NCBI RefSeq assembly: GCF_002929275.1
Contig: NZ_PJIK01000003.1
Coordinates: 62,001-126,000, forward strand
Direction: 5' to 3'
Source of the DNA: Arthrobacter sp. ZGTC131
GTDB lineage: Bacteria > Actinomycetota > Actinomycetes > Actinomycetales > Micrococcaceae
Length of the DNA stretch: 64,000 bases
Position numbers and translations under genes: made by a program. This document shows, in pieces, positions 16,728 through 24,886 of this stretch (positions within the stretch are counted from its first letter, which is position 1; each line of letters starts with the position of its first letter). Under the pieces are notes generated by a model that worked only from the letters and a program-made list of their open reading frames with translations, was not told where the DNA came from and did no database searches.

Positions 16728-17652
16728 TATAGAAGACCCAATGCTTGGAGAAGAGGAAGTTCAATCCGGTGAAGATGCCGATGATGACGAGCAGAATCCA
16801 TCCCATGGCAGAGGCGTAGCCCATGTTGAACTCAGTGAATCCCTCGAGGTAGAGATACAGCGTGTAGAACATCGTCGAGTCGACCGGCCCTCCCGTTCCC
16901 CTGCTGACCACGAACGCCGGCGTGAATGCCTGAAACGCCGCGATGAGCTGAAGAATGAGGTTGAAGAAGATGATCGGTGTCAGTAGTGGCACAGTCACAT
17001 TTGTGAATTGCCGCCACCGGCCAGCACCATCGAGTTGCGCCTGCTCGTAGAGTTCAGCTGGGATTTGCCGCAAGCCCGCCATGAAAATGATCATCGGAGC
17101 TCCGAAGGTCCACAGGTTGAGCACAACCAGCGTCCACAGCGAGGTGTCCGGATTGTTGATCCAGTTGGGCAGATTTTCGAATCCCAGGCCACTGAGCAGC
17201 GTGTTGAATCCACCCTTGTAGCCGAACACGATGTACCACAGCAGACCGATTGCAACACTCCCACCGAGCAGAGAGGGGAGGTAGTAGGCAGAACGGTAGG
17301 CGTCGATCCCACGTACTCCCTTGTCCAAAAAGATTGCCAGCGCCAATGCGCCGATGAGCTGCAGAGGTACTGACACGAACACGTAGGTGCCAGTGACGGC
17401 AAGCGATTTGTAGAAACGCGGGTCCGCCGTGAACATAGTGACGTAGTTCTCGCCACCAACCCACGTTGCCGGTTCCAGCAGGTTGTAGTCGGTGAACGAC
17501 AAGAACAGAGAGGCAACCAGCGGGCCTGCGGTGATAACCACGGAACCGATGATCCAAGGCAGCAGGAAGACGTATGCCGAGCGCTGCGATTTTCCGCGAA
17601 CCTTCGGACGTCGTGGGGTGCGCGTTTGGGAAGGAGATATTCCGGTCGCCAT
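16720..17652 (-). CDS. CUT1 sugar ABC transporter permease, MalF-like
   Basis: A 310-residue permease with an N-terminal cytoplasmic arm rich in Arg/Lys, a first helix near residues 25-50 and the EAA-type loop QAQLDGAGRWRQFTNVTVP around residue 200. It pairs with the MalG-like protein to form the channel. Its start lies 3 bp after the stop of the solute-binding protein gene and its end overlaps the next permease, so translation is coupled. Confidence 0.92.
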   Translation of the reverse strand: MATGISPSQTRTPRRPKVRGKSQRSAYVFLLPWIIGSVVITAGPLVASLFLSFTDYNLLEPATWVGGENYVTMFTADPRFYKSLAVTGTYVFVSVPLQLIGALALAIFLDKGVRGIDAYRSAYYLPSLLGGSVAIGLLWYIVFGYKGGFNTLLSGLGFENLPNWINNPDTSLWTLVVLNLWTFGAPMIIFMAGLRQIPAELYEQAQLDGAGRWRQFTNVTVPLLTPIIFFNLILQLIAAFQAFTPAFVVSRGTGGPVDSTMFYTLYLYLEGFTEFNMGYASAMGWILLVIIGIFTGLNFLFSKHWVFYND

Positions 17653-17655
17653 GAA

Positions 17656-19002
17656 TCAGGCTCGATCCAGGTCCGACTGCAACTTGTCGATTCCGTTCTG
17701 AACTGCCGTGGCAATGGGAACCCCACCGTTAAAGATGTCGTCGGCTGCGCGCTCGACGAGTGACTGCCACCCTGAACCGCCCAAGGGCGGCTCGGGACGA
17801 GCACGTGCGGGGCGTTCGTCGATCCTGGCCTGCATGTCAAGTACCTTGGTGGCCGCCGGGTCATTACGCTTGCGGATGGCACTGACGATGTCCGGGTTCG
17901 AAGGCACGCCAGACGCGATACCGAGGACCTCCGCCGAGGACGGGTCATTGAGCATGTAGTTGATGAACGACCCTGCGAGCTCCGGGTCTGTGGCGTTCGC
18001 TGCGATGCACAACCGAACGTAATACTTGAAGTGGTAGTCATCGCCACTTCCGGCCACCTCGGGCGATTTCGCAAGGACCAGCTCGTGGCCGCCATCGTAG
18101 CCCTTCGAGAACGCCTGGCTATCGAGGAACTGGTTGAGCTGGACCAGATAGAGCCCACTCTGGTGGCCCGTTTGCGTCCACTGGTTCTTCCCTCCAGTCA
18201 CCGCAGCCGGGATCACTCCGCCGGCATCGGTCCACCTCTGCCACCAGTCGAACCAGGTCCCGAGCGCGGCCTGGTCGAAGCCGATCTTGCCATCGGCGGT
18301 GAACGCTTCGGCCCCCTGCTGCCGGATCCACAAGTGGGCATGCTGGTAGAAGGCCGCCATATTGGCGATGCCCCACTTACCCTTACCCGCAGCCTTTGCG
18401 TAATCGACCGCAAGCTGGCCGAGATCCTCCCAGTCCCAGGCCTCGTCGTCGGGCAAATCAGTGATTCCGACTGCCGAAAACGCCGTTCGGTCAATCATCG
18501 TCGCAGGGCTGTACTCTGAATACACCGGCGCGAACTGCTTACCGTCGAGAAGCCGCCACGAGTCCACCGCCTTGGTGTCGAACGCGCTGAAATCGATCGT
18601 GCCCTTGGGCAACTTGTCCAGATCGTACAGCGAACCGCTGTCCGCGTAGCTTGTCACGGTGTTCGCGGGCATCCAGAAAACGTCGGGTAGATTCCGACCA
18701 GCCGCCTGCACCGAAAGCCGATCGGTGAAACCGCTGAACTCGGCTGGCTCCAATTGCACCTTGACGCCGTCGCGGGTGTTTTCGAATGCCGAGGCATACC
18801 CGCCGATCAATCGCTGACGCTCTGAACTCCCCCACCACGCGAAGCGAACGGTTCCGGTGGCACCTGATTTTGGGGGGGCAACCGCGCAGGAGGCCAACCC
18901 GCCCGCCGCTACAAGACCGCCGGTGAATGCGAAGAACGACCTCCGTGACACGTTGTGTGAGGCCAATCGTTGGATGGCAGATGCAGATGGTTCCCGGCCC
19001 AT
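17656..19002 (-). CDS. Sugar-binding lipoprotein of CUT1 ABC importer (Tat-type signal)
   Basis: A 448-residue extracellular solute-binding protein, family 1. The N-terminus holds a twin-arginine motif (SRRSFFAF), a hydrophobic segment and a lipobox GLASC, so it is probably exported folded and lipid-anchored outside the membrane. The mature part has typical family motifs such as ALGTWFDWWQRWTDAGGV. It is the first gene of the glycan operon running to 9262. GGAG precedes the ATG at 19002. An inverted repeat that may be an operator begins 15 bp upstream. Ligand unknown; the glycosidases downstream suggest a uronate-bearing oligosaccharide. Confidence 0.9.
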   Translation of the reverse strand: MGREPSASAIQRLASHNVSRRSFFAFTGGLVAAGGLASCAVAPPKSGATGTVRFAWWGSSERQRLIGGYASAFENTRDGVKVQLEPAEFSGFTDRLSVQAAGRNLPDVFWMPANTVTSYADSGSLYDLDKLPKGTIDFSAFDTKAVDSWRLLDGKQFAPVYSEYSPATMIDRTAFSAVGITDLPDDEAWDWEDLGQLAVDYAKAAGKGKWGIANMAAFYQHAHLWIRQQGAEAFTADGKIGFDQAALGTWFDWWQRWTDAGGVIPAAVTGGKNQWTQTGHQSGLYLVQLNQFLDSQAFSKGYDGGHELVLAKSPEVAGSGDDYHFKYYVRLCIAANATDPELAGSFINYMLNDPSSAEVLGIASGVPSNPDIVSAIRKRNDPAATKVLDMQARIDERPARARPEPPLGGSGWQSLVERAADDIFNGGVPIATAVQNGIDKLQSDLDRA

Positions 19003-19016
19003 AACAGCTCCTTTGC

Positions 19017-19039
19017 TTTAGTTTTGAGCGTGAACTAAA
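19017..19039 (-). promoter_or_regulatory. Inverted repeat upstream of the glycan operon, ROK/LacI-like operator
   Basis: TTTAGTT (19017-19023) and AACTAAA (19033-19039) are perfect 7-bp arms with a 9-bp centre. A second perfect palindrome TATCGCGATA lies at 19057-19066. Arms of this kind (TTAGTT...AACTAA) are used by ROK-family repressors in actinobacteria. No regulator gene is adjacent, so the controlling protein must be encoded elsewhere. Confidence 0.5.
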
Positions 19040-19099
19040 TCACGATGGTAAATTCTTATCGCGATACGGAAAATTTGGCAAGCATGCAGCCGAAATTTG

Positions 19100-19684
19100 T
19101 TCTAGGAAAATAGCTGCTAAGGAACGCGGCGCTGGTCCCATATAGGCCGCTTCGAGACGATGGGCGGCAGTTGAAGGCACAGCACTTCCCTCTAAGGACT
19201 CCGCAAGGGGTACGGAGTTCGACGCCTCATGGCGACAGATTGTGGTCGCCCCGGCGTAGCAGCCTGAGGGCTCAACGTCGTGCGTGCCCTGCGACTAGCC
19301 CCGGGCGGCGCCGGCCCTGGAGAAACGCGGCCTCCACTATGTGTTGGACGTGCCGGTTAACCAGCTAACCAGCGCGTCATCGCCAAAATCTGACCCATTG
19401 GCACCGGTTACCGCGCTGATGAGCTCGTCGCTTCACGCTCCGGTCGTTCCCGGCGGACCCGCTCGGCATGGCAGTGCGCCAAAGGTGAGTGCCGTTACGG
19501 CTGGCACGCACCCGGATAAACGGCGCCAACGCCCGTCTGCCGGACCTCGGTCCGGGACGCTAAGAGAACGCCTACGCCAACCGGCATCCGCCACAAGTTG
19601 CTCCAAGCCATGACGGTTCTGGACGTGTTCACGTCGTAACTGGCTCTTGGTGGTTCATGGGGAAATGGTTTCCCGGATGAGTGT
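19100..19684. other. Non-coding or decayed stretch, no gene recognised
   Basis: Short open frames exist on both strands but none has a start signal or a recognisable protein. Because it borders the ISL3 remnant, it may be further decayed insertion material. Confidence 0.4.
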
Positions 19685-20130
19685 CATGCCGCCGTCCGGA
19701 CGGCATTCCCATGAGAATAACCGATTTGCAATTGCCGGCCGTGCGTTTGATGTGCATGATCCCCGTGCTATGTGCCACTACCTTGACCGTTGTAGCGCCG
19801 GTGGCGATGAGGACTTCGATCTTTTTCCACCATCTGCAGACAGTGCGGTAGAGCTTGTTCGTCTCTGGCCGTGCGGCGGCCTCAATAAGGACTCTGAGGT
19901 GGTCTTTCGCTGCGGCTGCGTCGGCGAAGACCCTGTCCGGAGAGCAGTACCCTCAGCTGTTCGTTGACCTTCCACACAGCTTCCAGAAGGCCGGTGGGGT
20001 CGCCGGCGGCGAAGACGTCGGCCAGGCGGTGGGCGGCGTTCCCGGTCAGGGTGTCGCCGGCGCGCCTGAGCAGCATCCGGTGCGCCCACGCCTTGTCGAC
20101 GCCGCGTCCGCGGCGGCTCTTGAACGCTCT
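19685..20130 (-). mobile_element. ISL3-family transposase remnant, truncated and frameshifted
   Basis: On the minus strand the sequence reads VDKAWAHRMLLRRAGDTLTG, GLLEAVWKVNEQLRVLLS, then after a frame change AAAKDHLRVLIEAAARPETN, KLYRTVCRWWKKIEVLIATG and AHSTGIMHIKRTAGNCKSVI. This matches the C-terminal catalytic part of ISL3 transposases, with the typical Trp-rich CRWWKxIE segment. The 5' half is missing, at least one frameshift is present, and the region abuts a truncated ABC exporter gene. No intact terminal repeats were found. Confidence 0.75.
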
Positions 20131-20152
20131 TCGTCCGCCGCCTAGTGATAGG

Positions 20153-20715
20153 CTAAACCTCCGCCACCGGAGCAGCGAACTGCGCCTCATACAGCCGCGC
20201 ATATGCCCCGCCCGTCTCCAGCAAGGACGTATGCGTCCCCTGCTCCACGATCTGGCCGGCTTCCATCACCAGGATGAGGTCGGCGTCGCGGATGGTGGAC
20301 AGGCGGTGCGCGATCACGAAGCTCGTCCGGTCTGACCGCAAAGCACTCATCGCCTTCTGCACCAGCACCTCGGTCCTCGTATCCACTGAAGAAGTCGCCT
20401 CGTCCAGGATCAAAACGGATGGCCGGGCCAGGAACGCCCGCGCAATCGTCAGCAGCTGCTTCTCCCCCGCCGACACATTCCCACCCTCGTCCTCCAAAAC
20501 CGTGTCGTACCCCTCCGGCAGCGAGTGAACGAACCGGTCCACGTACGTCGCCTGCGCCGCCTCCAGGATCTCGTTCTCAGTAGCATCAGGCCGGCCGTAC
20601 GCGATGTTGTCCCGGATGGTCCCGCCGAACAGCCACGTATCCTGCAGCACCATCCCCATCCGCGAGCGCAGCTCCCGCCGGGACACGGAGGTGACGTCCA
20701 CGCCGTCGAGCGTTA
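20153..20715 (-). pseudogene. 5'-truncated ABC exporter gene (C-terminal nucleotide-binding half)
   Basis: Encodes about 187 C-terminal residues of an ABC exporter subunit: the Q-loop region ([20 protein letters not shown]), the unusual signature NVSAGEKQ, Walker [12 protein letters not shown] and the H-loop [14 protein letters not shown], ending APVAEV. It lacks membrane helices and Walker A and has no start. It closely resembles the end of the intact exporter at 40508, but differs at scattered residues (for example [14 protein letters not shown] against LLAAGGAYSALYAA). Similarity stops abruptly near 20715. It is therefore the stump of a paralogous exporter, not a recent exact copy. Confidence 0.8.
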
Positions 20716-20815
20716 TCCGCCCACCCGCATGTGGTCCCGCGCTGCTGCCTTTCCCGGAACGAATCCTGACAATCGATGCGGTTCTGGAGTTGACCGCGGA
20801 GCTCAGGTGAGCGGA

Positions 20816-20839
20816 CGACGGCGGGATGTCCCGCCGTCG
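20816..20839 (-). terminator. Terminator of the polyol operon
   Basis: Perfect 11-bp stem CGACGGCGGGA / TCCCGCCGTCG with a 2-nt loop, 12 bp beyond the end of the aldolase gene. Similar CGACGGCGGG hairpins recur at 44404, 53836 and 56577. Confidence 0.7.
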
Positions 20840-20851
20840 CCCGTTCTGTGG

Positions 20852-21751
20852 TTAGGAAGCCACAAGCGTGCCGTCCACGACAGCTTCGAGCTCCTGCAAG
20901 CGCGGGAGGGCACGTGTCGTCAGCAGGTGCTCGCGGGTTTCCGCGGAGACAGCCAGGCTGTCCTTCCAGAGCGAGCGGCCAGCCATGGCACCGCCGGCGC
21001 CGTTGGCCACCGCAATCTCGACCTGCTTGATGAACGTCTCGTGGTCAACGCCCGCGGACAGGACAGCCCACGGCACGCCGGCAGACGCCTCGGTGACCGC
21101 AGCACTGGCCTCGGCAGACCCCGGGTACTGCAGCTTGAGCACCTTCGCGCCGCACTCGACGGAGAGCCGTGCAGAGTCGGCAACCAGGCCAGGGAACGCA
21201 CTGGCGTAGGCCTCCTCGCTTTCGCCTTCGAGGCGGTAGACCAGGATCTCAACGATGAGGAGGAGACCCTCGTCGGTGCATGCCTTGACGAGTTCGCGGA
21301 TCTCGTCAGCGACGCGCGAACCGGCGTCCTGACGATCGGGGCGCATGTACCAGAGCATCTTGGCGACGTCACCGCCCAGTTCGCGTACCCTGCGAGGCGA
21401 CATCCCCGGGACGAACTTTGTATAGCGCAGGCCGTCGGCCGTCTCAAATCCGGAAGCGTCTAGGCCTACAACCAAGGCGGTGTCGCGGGAGAGGACACCT
21501 TCGTCCGCCACGCGGGGCAGGGCAACTTCGGGATCGAGCAGGATCGCCGGCGCGGCGTTTCCCAGGTAGCGGACCAGATCCACCTTCGCGTCGGAGAGCT
21601 GCTGCGGGGTGATGGACTTCGGCCCGTCGGGTGCGTCGTTCATGACGGCCTTCATGCCGTTGCGCTGGTCGGCGGCGACAATGAGCATCTTGCCGCCAGG
21701 GGTCGAGATCGCTGCCATGCCGCGGCGTTCGAGCGTCGTGAGTGTATTCAC
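20852..21751 (-). CDS. LacD-like class I aldolase (tagatose-1,6-bisphosphate aldolase family)
   Basis: A 299-residue aldolase of the DeoC/LacD family, which cleaves tagatose-1,6-bisphosphate or related ketose (bis)phosphates through a Schiff base. MLIVAADQRNGMK near residue 22 and AILLDPEVALPRV are family motifs. LIVEILVYRLEGE and CGAKVLKLQYPG carry the catalytic-lysine strand (KLQYPG). GVPWAVLSAGVDHETFIKQV and AGRSLWKD form the phosphate-binding end. It starts at GTG 21751 with AGGAG just upstream. It is the last gene of the polyol cluster and supplies the carbon-splitting step; the exact ketose phosphate is not known. Confidence 0.82.
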   Translation of the reverse strand: MNTLTTLERRGMAAISTPGGKMLIVAADQRNGMKAVMNDAPDGPKSITPQQLSDAKVDLVRYLGNAAPAILLDPEVALPRVADEGVLSRDTALVVGLDASGFETADGLRYTKFVPGMSPRRVRELGGDVAKMLWYMRPDRQDAGSRVADEIRELVKACTDEGLLLIVEILVYRLEGESEEAYASAFPGLVADSARLSVECGAKVLKLQYPGSAEASAAVTEASAGVPWAVLSAGVDHETFIKQVEIAVANGAGGAMAGRSLWKDSLAVSAETREHLLTTRALPRLQELEAVVDGTLVAS

Positions 21752-21887
21752 TTGGTTCTCCTAATTGGGTGGTTTTGGTCTCTGTGGGTCTGGAATCGGG
21801 CACGACAAATCGCGCCCTGTACGGGGTGCCGCCCTAGAGGGCGTTGACCTCGGCGGAAGGTTGGAGTGGAAACCGCTTAGCGGCGGC

Positions 21888-22487
21888 TCAGCGCAGGGCC
21901 TCCCGCGCCGCGAAGTCCGCCAGGAAGTGATCGATCTGCTCATGCGGCGCCAGCAAGCCGTCAATGCGGATATGCGCAACGCCGGGTGGCTGGGTGACGT
22001 CTGGCGAGAGGAAACGCTCCGGTTCCTTGATCTTGTCGAGGTCGCGCGCGGCCCCGCGGAGCTGCATCCGCCTGACTACCTCGCCCGTCGGGGTATCCAT
22101 CCAGGCGAGGTGAACCCGCGAGCCGGGAATGGCGAGCCGCTCGACGAGCCGTGCCCATGCGGCCGGGAACGTGCGCTCGGACGTGAACGGGGCTACAACA
22201 ACCACACTGTTGCCCAGTGCGAGGTTCTCCCGGGTCGTATCGAAGAGGCAGGTGTAGCGGATATCGTTCACGCTCGCCCGCGCTGCGGGTTGTGCGGCCG
22301 GGACGTCGACGAGGAACTCGCCGCCCATGTGTTCAAACAACGGGTTGGTGACGGTGTCCAGGTCAAGGATGGTCCAGTGGAGCTGGCGGGCCAGGTCCTG
22401 GGCAAAGGTGGTTTTGCCGCTCGCGGGAACTCCGCAGACGATGATCGCCTCGGATGCGCGTTGTTCGGTCATGTTCATGTCATCCAT
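21888..22487 (-). CDS. Small P-loop kinase, gluconate-kinase-like (AAA family)
   Basis: A 199-residue P-loop protein with Walker A GVPASGKTT and DLDTVTNPLFEH following as a substrate or magnesium site. A lid-like segment is VERLAIPGSRVHLAWMDTPT with GEVVRRMQLRGAARDLDKI. The fold resembles gluconate/shikimate-type small-molecule kinases. In this cluster it probably phosphorylates a ketose or ketose phosphate made by the two dehydrogenases. Several ATG codons lie close together at the start (22487 and shortly after); I kept the longest. It is the second of two unrelated kinases in the operon. Confidence 0.7.
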   Translation of the reverse strand: MDDMNMTEQRASEAIIVCGVPASGKTTFAQDLARQLHWTILDLDTVTNPLFEHMGGEFLVDVPAAQPAARASVNDIRYTCLFDTTRENLALGNSVVVVAPFTSERTFPAAWARLVERLAIPGSRVHLAWMDTPTGEVVRRMQLRGAARDLDKIKEPERFLSPDVTQPPGVAHIRIDGLLAPHEQIDHFLADFAAREALR

Positions 22488-22532
22488 TTCAAAGTGAGGT
22501 CAGTTCGCGGCGCCCGTGCGCCGGGAAGACGG

Positions 22533-23309
22533 TCAGCGGCTGGTATAGCCGCCGTCGATCGGGAGTGATGCGCCGGTGATCATGGCGGCGGCGTCGCTGA
22601 GTAGGAAGACGATGGGGCCGGCGACGTCCTCGACAGTGGCCCACCGTCCGAGCGGCATCTGCTCCAGAAAGGGCCCGCCGATTTCCGGCCGTCCCCAGTA
22701 GAAGTTGGACATGTCCGTCATGACCACCGTGGGGTTGACGCTGTTGACTCGGATGTTGTGCCCGCCAAGTTCCAGGGCGGACACCCGGGTGATGTTGTCC
22801 AGGGCCGCTTTGGAGGATCCGTAGGAGATGTGGCCGTGCAGCGCCACCATGCTGGCTTGGCTGGAAACGTTGACGATTGCGCCGCCGTTGCCTTGGCTGA
22901 TCATGGCGGGAACCGCATATTTGATAACCAGGAGGGCGCCGCGAGCGTTGATACTGATGACCTCGTCGAAGACGTCGATGTCGGTGTCCTGCGGGGTCGC
23001 GATTTCGCCGCCGAAGCCGCCGCAGTTCACCACCCCCCAGAGTGCAAGGCCCTCGAGGGCGTCCCGGATGCTGTCCTCGGAGGTCAGGTCGAAGGCCAAG
23101 GGCTGCGCGCCGGTCTCGTCGCAGAGCGCTGCCAGCGACTCGAGCGTGCGCGCGCTGGCGATCACTTTTGCCCCGGCGGCAGCGAGCTGCCTGACGGTGG
23201 CGGCCCCGATGCCGCCGCTCGCGCCGGTGACTAGGATGGTGCGGCCGCTGAAGCCAGCCGCTGCTGGGTTTTCGACGGCGGCAGTGCTGATGGTGGGTGA
23301 ATCGGTCAT
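22533..23309 (-). CDS. SDR dehydrogenase, L-xylulose reductase (DCXR)-like
   Basis: A 258-residue short-chain dehydrogenase. The cofactor motif is GASGGIGAATV, with the active-site Ser in NVSSQASMV and YGSSKAA as the YxxxK pair. HNIRVNSVNPTVVMTDM followed by MPLGRWATVEDVAGPI is strikingly like dicarbonyl/L-xylulose reductase, which interconverts ketoses and polyols such as L-xylulose and xylitol. Its ATGA start overlaps the stop of the mannitol-dehydrogenase-family gene, so the two oxidations are coupled. The N-terminal 20 residues are an extra hydrophilic tail. Likely polyol or sugar substrate; exact identity is inferred. Confidence 0.82.
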   Translation of the reverse strand: MTDSPTISTAAVENPAAAGFSGRTILVTGASGGIGAATVRQLAAAGAKVIASARTLESLAALCDETGAQPLAFDLTSEDSIRDALEGLALWGVVNCGGFGGEIATPQDTDIDVFDEVISINARGALLVIKYAVPAMISQGNGGAIVNVSSQASMVALHGHISYGSSKAALDNITRVSALELGGHNIRVNSVNPTVVMTDMSNFYWGRPEIGGPFLEQMPLGRWATVEDVAGPIVFLLSDAAAMITGASLPIDGGYTSR

Positions 23310-24805
23310 GAGGTGCTCCTGGTGGGTATCGAAGGTTCGGTGAGGTCCTGGACGGCAGTGCGCGCCCCGGACCGTTGCAGGGCTTCCCTGGCCTGCCGGT
23401 ATGCGGCGGCGAAGCGGGTGTTCCGGCCCAGTTCGCCGAAGACAGCGGTCAGGTTGAGGAAGGCACCAGGTTCCGCGTGGTCCGCCCGGAGGGCGGCGCG
23501 CAGGTCACCAAGCCGTCTGTCGGTGAGGTCGATGGGTTCGCCGTTTTCGTCAGTACCTTCGAGAAAGCGCGCCCAGGCTGCGATCACCAGGGCCGCCCGG
23601 TCGATGGGGCCTCCGAGGCGGAGCTGTTCACGGACGACAGGGAGCACGAATTTAGGGATCCGTTCGGAGGCGTCGACCATCTGGCGGGCGAGGGTGTCCC
23701 TGACGGCGGGGTTAGAGAAGCGGTGAATGAGTTCGTTCCGGTAGGCGTGCAGGTCGATGCCGGGCACCGGCCGCAGCGTGGGTGTCGCCTCCCGTTCCAT
23801 GTAGCCGGCGATGAAATCGGCGAACAGCGGATCCGTGCAGACCTCATGGACATACCGGTGGCCCGCGAGGTAGCCGAGATAGCTCATCACCTGGTGGCTG
23901 GCGTTTAGGAGCCGGAGCTTCATGAGTTCATAAGGCTCCACGTCGTCCACCAGCTGCACACCGGCGTCTTCCAGGGGCGGGCGGCCGGTGGGGAACTTGT
24001 CCTCAAGGACCCATTGTTCAAAAGGCTCGGCAATCACCGGCCACGCGTCCGAGAAGCCGTAGGCCGCGTCCACCGCAGCCCGGTCGGCGTCGGTGGTGAC
24101 GGGGGTGATGCGGTCCACCATGGAGTTCGGAAAGGCTACGGTTTCGCTGATCCAGCCGGCCAGCTCCGGATCCTTGAGCCGGGCGAAGGACACGAGCGCC
24201 TTGCGGGCGACGTCGCCGTTCCCCTGGATGTTGTCGCATGACATGACGGTGAACGGGGCCGCGCCCTGCTCACGCCGCTGCGCCAGGGCTGCGGTGATCA
24301 GGCCGAAGGCGGAGCCGGGAACGGTGTTCGGCTCCAGGTCATGGAGGATGTCCGGCGTGCGGGGATCGAATTCCCCGGTGCTGTCGTTGATGCTGTAGCC
24401 ACCCTCGGTGATGGACAGGGAGACTATGCGGGTTGCCGGATCTGCAAGTTTGCGGATGACCGCTGCCGGGTCGTGGGGCGCGAAGAGGTATTCGGTGATG
24501 GAACCGATGATTCTGGCGTCTTCGGCACCTTCGACGCCCTTCAACACCAGGGTATAAAGGCCATCCTGGCTGGTGAGGACACCGTGCATGCTGGCGTCCG
24601 AGGGCAGGACACCGACACCGCAGATTCCCCAGTCCTGCGAGCCCCCGAGGTTCAGCAGGCGGTCGATGAACATGGCTTCGTGCGAGCGGTGGAACCCGCC
24701 GACGCCGAAGTGGACAATGCCTGTCCGGACGGCGTGCCGGTCATACGAGGGGATGGGGAGCCGGCCTTCCAATTCCGGGAGGGCCGCTTCATTCAGGGAC
24801 GTCAT
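23306..24805 (-). CDS. Mannitol dehydrogenase family polyol dehydrogenase
   Basis: A 499-residue long-chain polyol dehydrogenase. GIVHFGVGGFHRSHEAMFID carries the N-terminal NAD(P) site. KLRLLNASHQVMSYLGYLAG carries the catalytic K-x4-N-x2-H motif of mannitol, arabinitol and sorbitol 2-dehydrogenases and of fructuronate reductases. Length is normal for the family. It would oxidise the imported polyol to a ketose in the cytoplasm. It lies 80 bp after the solute-binding protein gene and overlaps the SDR gene. D-mannitol, D-arabinitol and D-sorbitol are all possible substrates. Confidence 0.88.
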   Translation of the reverse strand: MTSLNEAALPELEGRLPIPSYDRHAVRTGIVHFGVGGFHRSHEAMFIDRLLNLGGSQDWGICGVGVLPSDASMHGVLTSQDGLYTLVLKGVEGAEDARIIGSITEYLFAPHDPAAVIRKLADPATRIVSLSITEGGYSINDSTGEFDPRTPDILHDLEPNTVPGSAFGLITAALAQRREQGAAPFTVMSCDNIQGNGDVARKALVSFARLKDPELAGWISETVAFPNSMVDRITPVTTDADRAAVDAAYGFSDAWPVIAEPFEQWVLEDKFPTGRPPLEDAGVQLVDDVEPYELMKLRLLNASHQVMSYLGYLAGHRYVHEVCTDPLFADFIAGYMEREATPTLRPVPGIDLHAYRNELIHRFSNPAVRDTLARQMVDASERIPKFVLPVVREQLRLGGPIDRAALVIAAWARFLEGTDENGEPIDLTDRRLGDLRAALRADHAEPGAFLNLTAVFGELGRNTRFAAAYRQAREALQRSGARTAVQDLTEPSIPTRSTS

Positions 24806-24886
24806 GTCATTCTTCTCTTCGGTTGGGAGAGGCAGGAGCGGTGCCGTTGCCCGCTGGAGAGTGCGGGCAACGGCGCCGGAAACCGT

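Noticed and set aside
19341-19613. Possible integrase fragment (plus-strand RHKLLQAMTVLDVF in 19590-19637)
   Set aside because: The match to any recombinase is too short and lacks catalytic residues.
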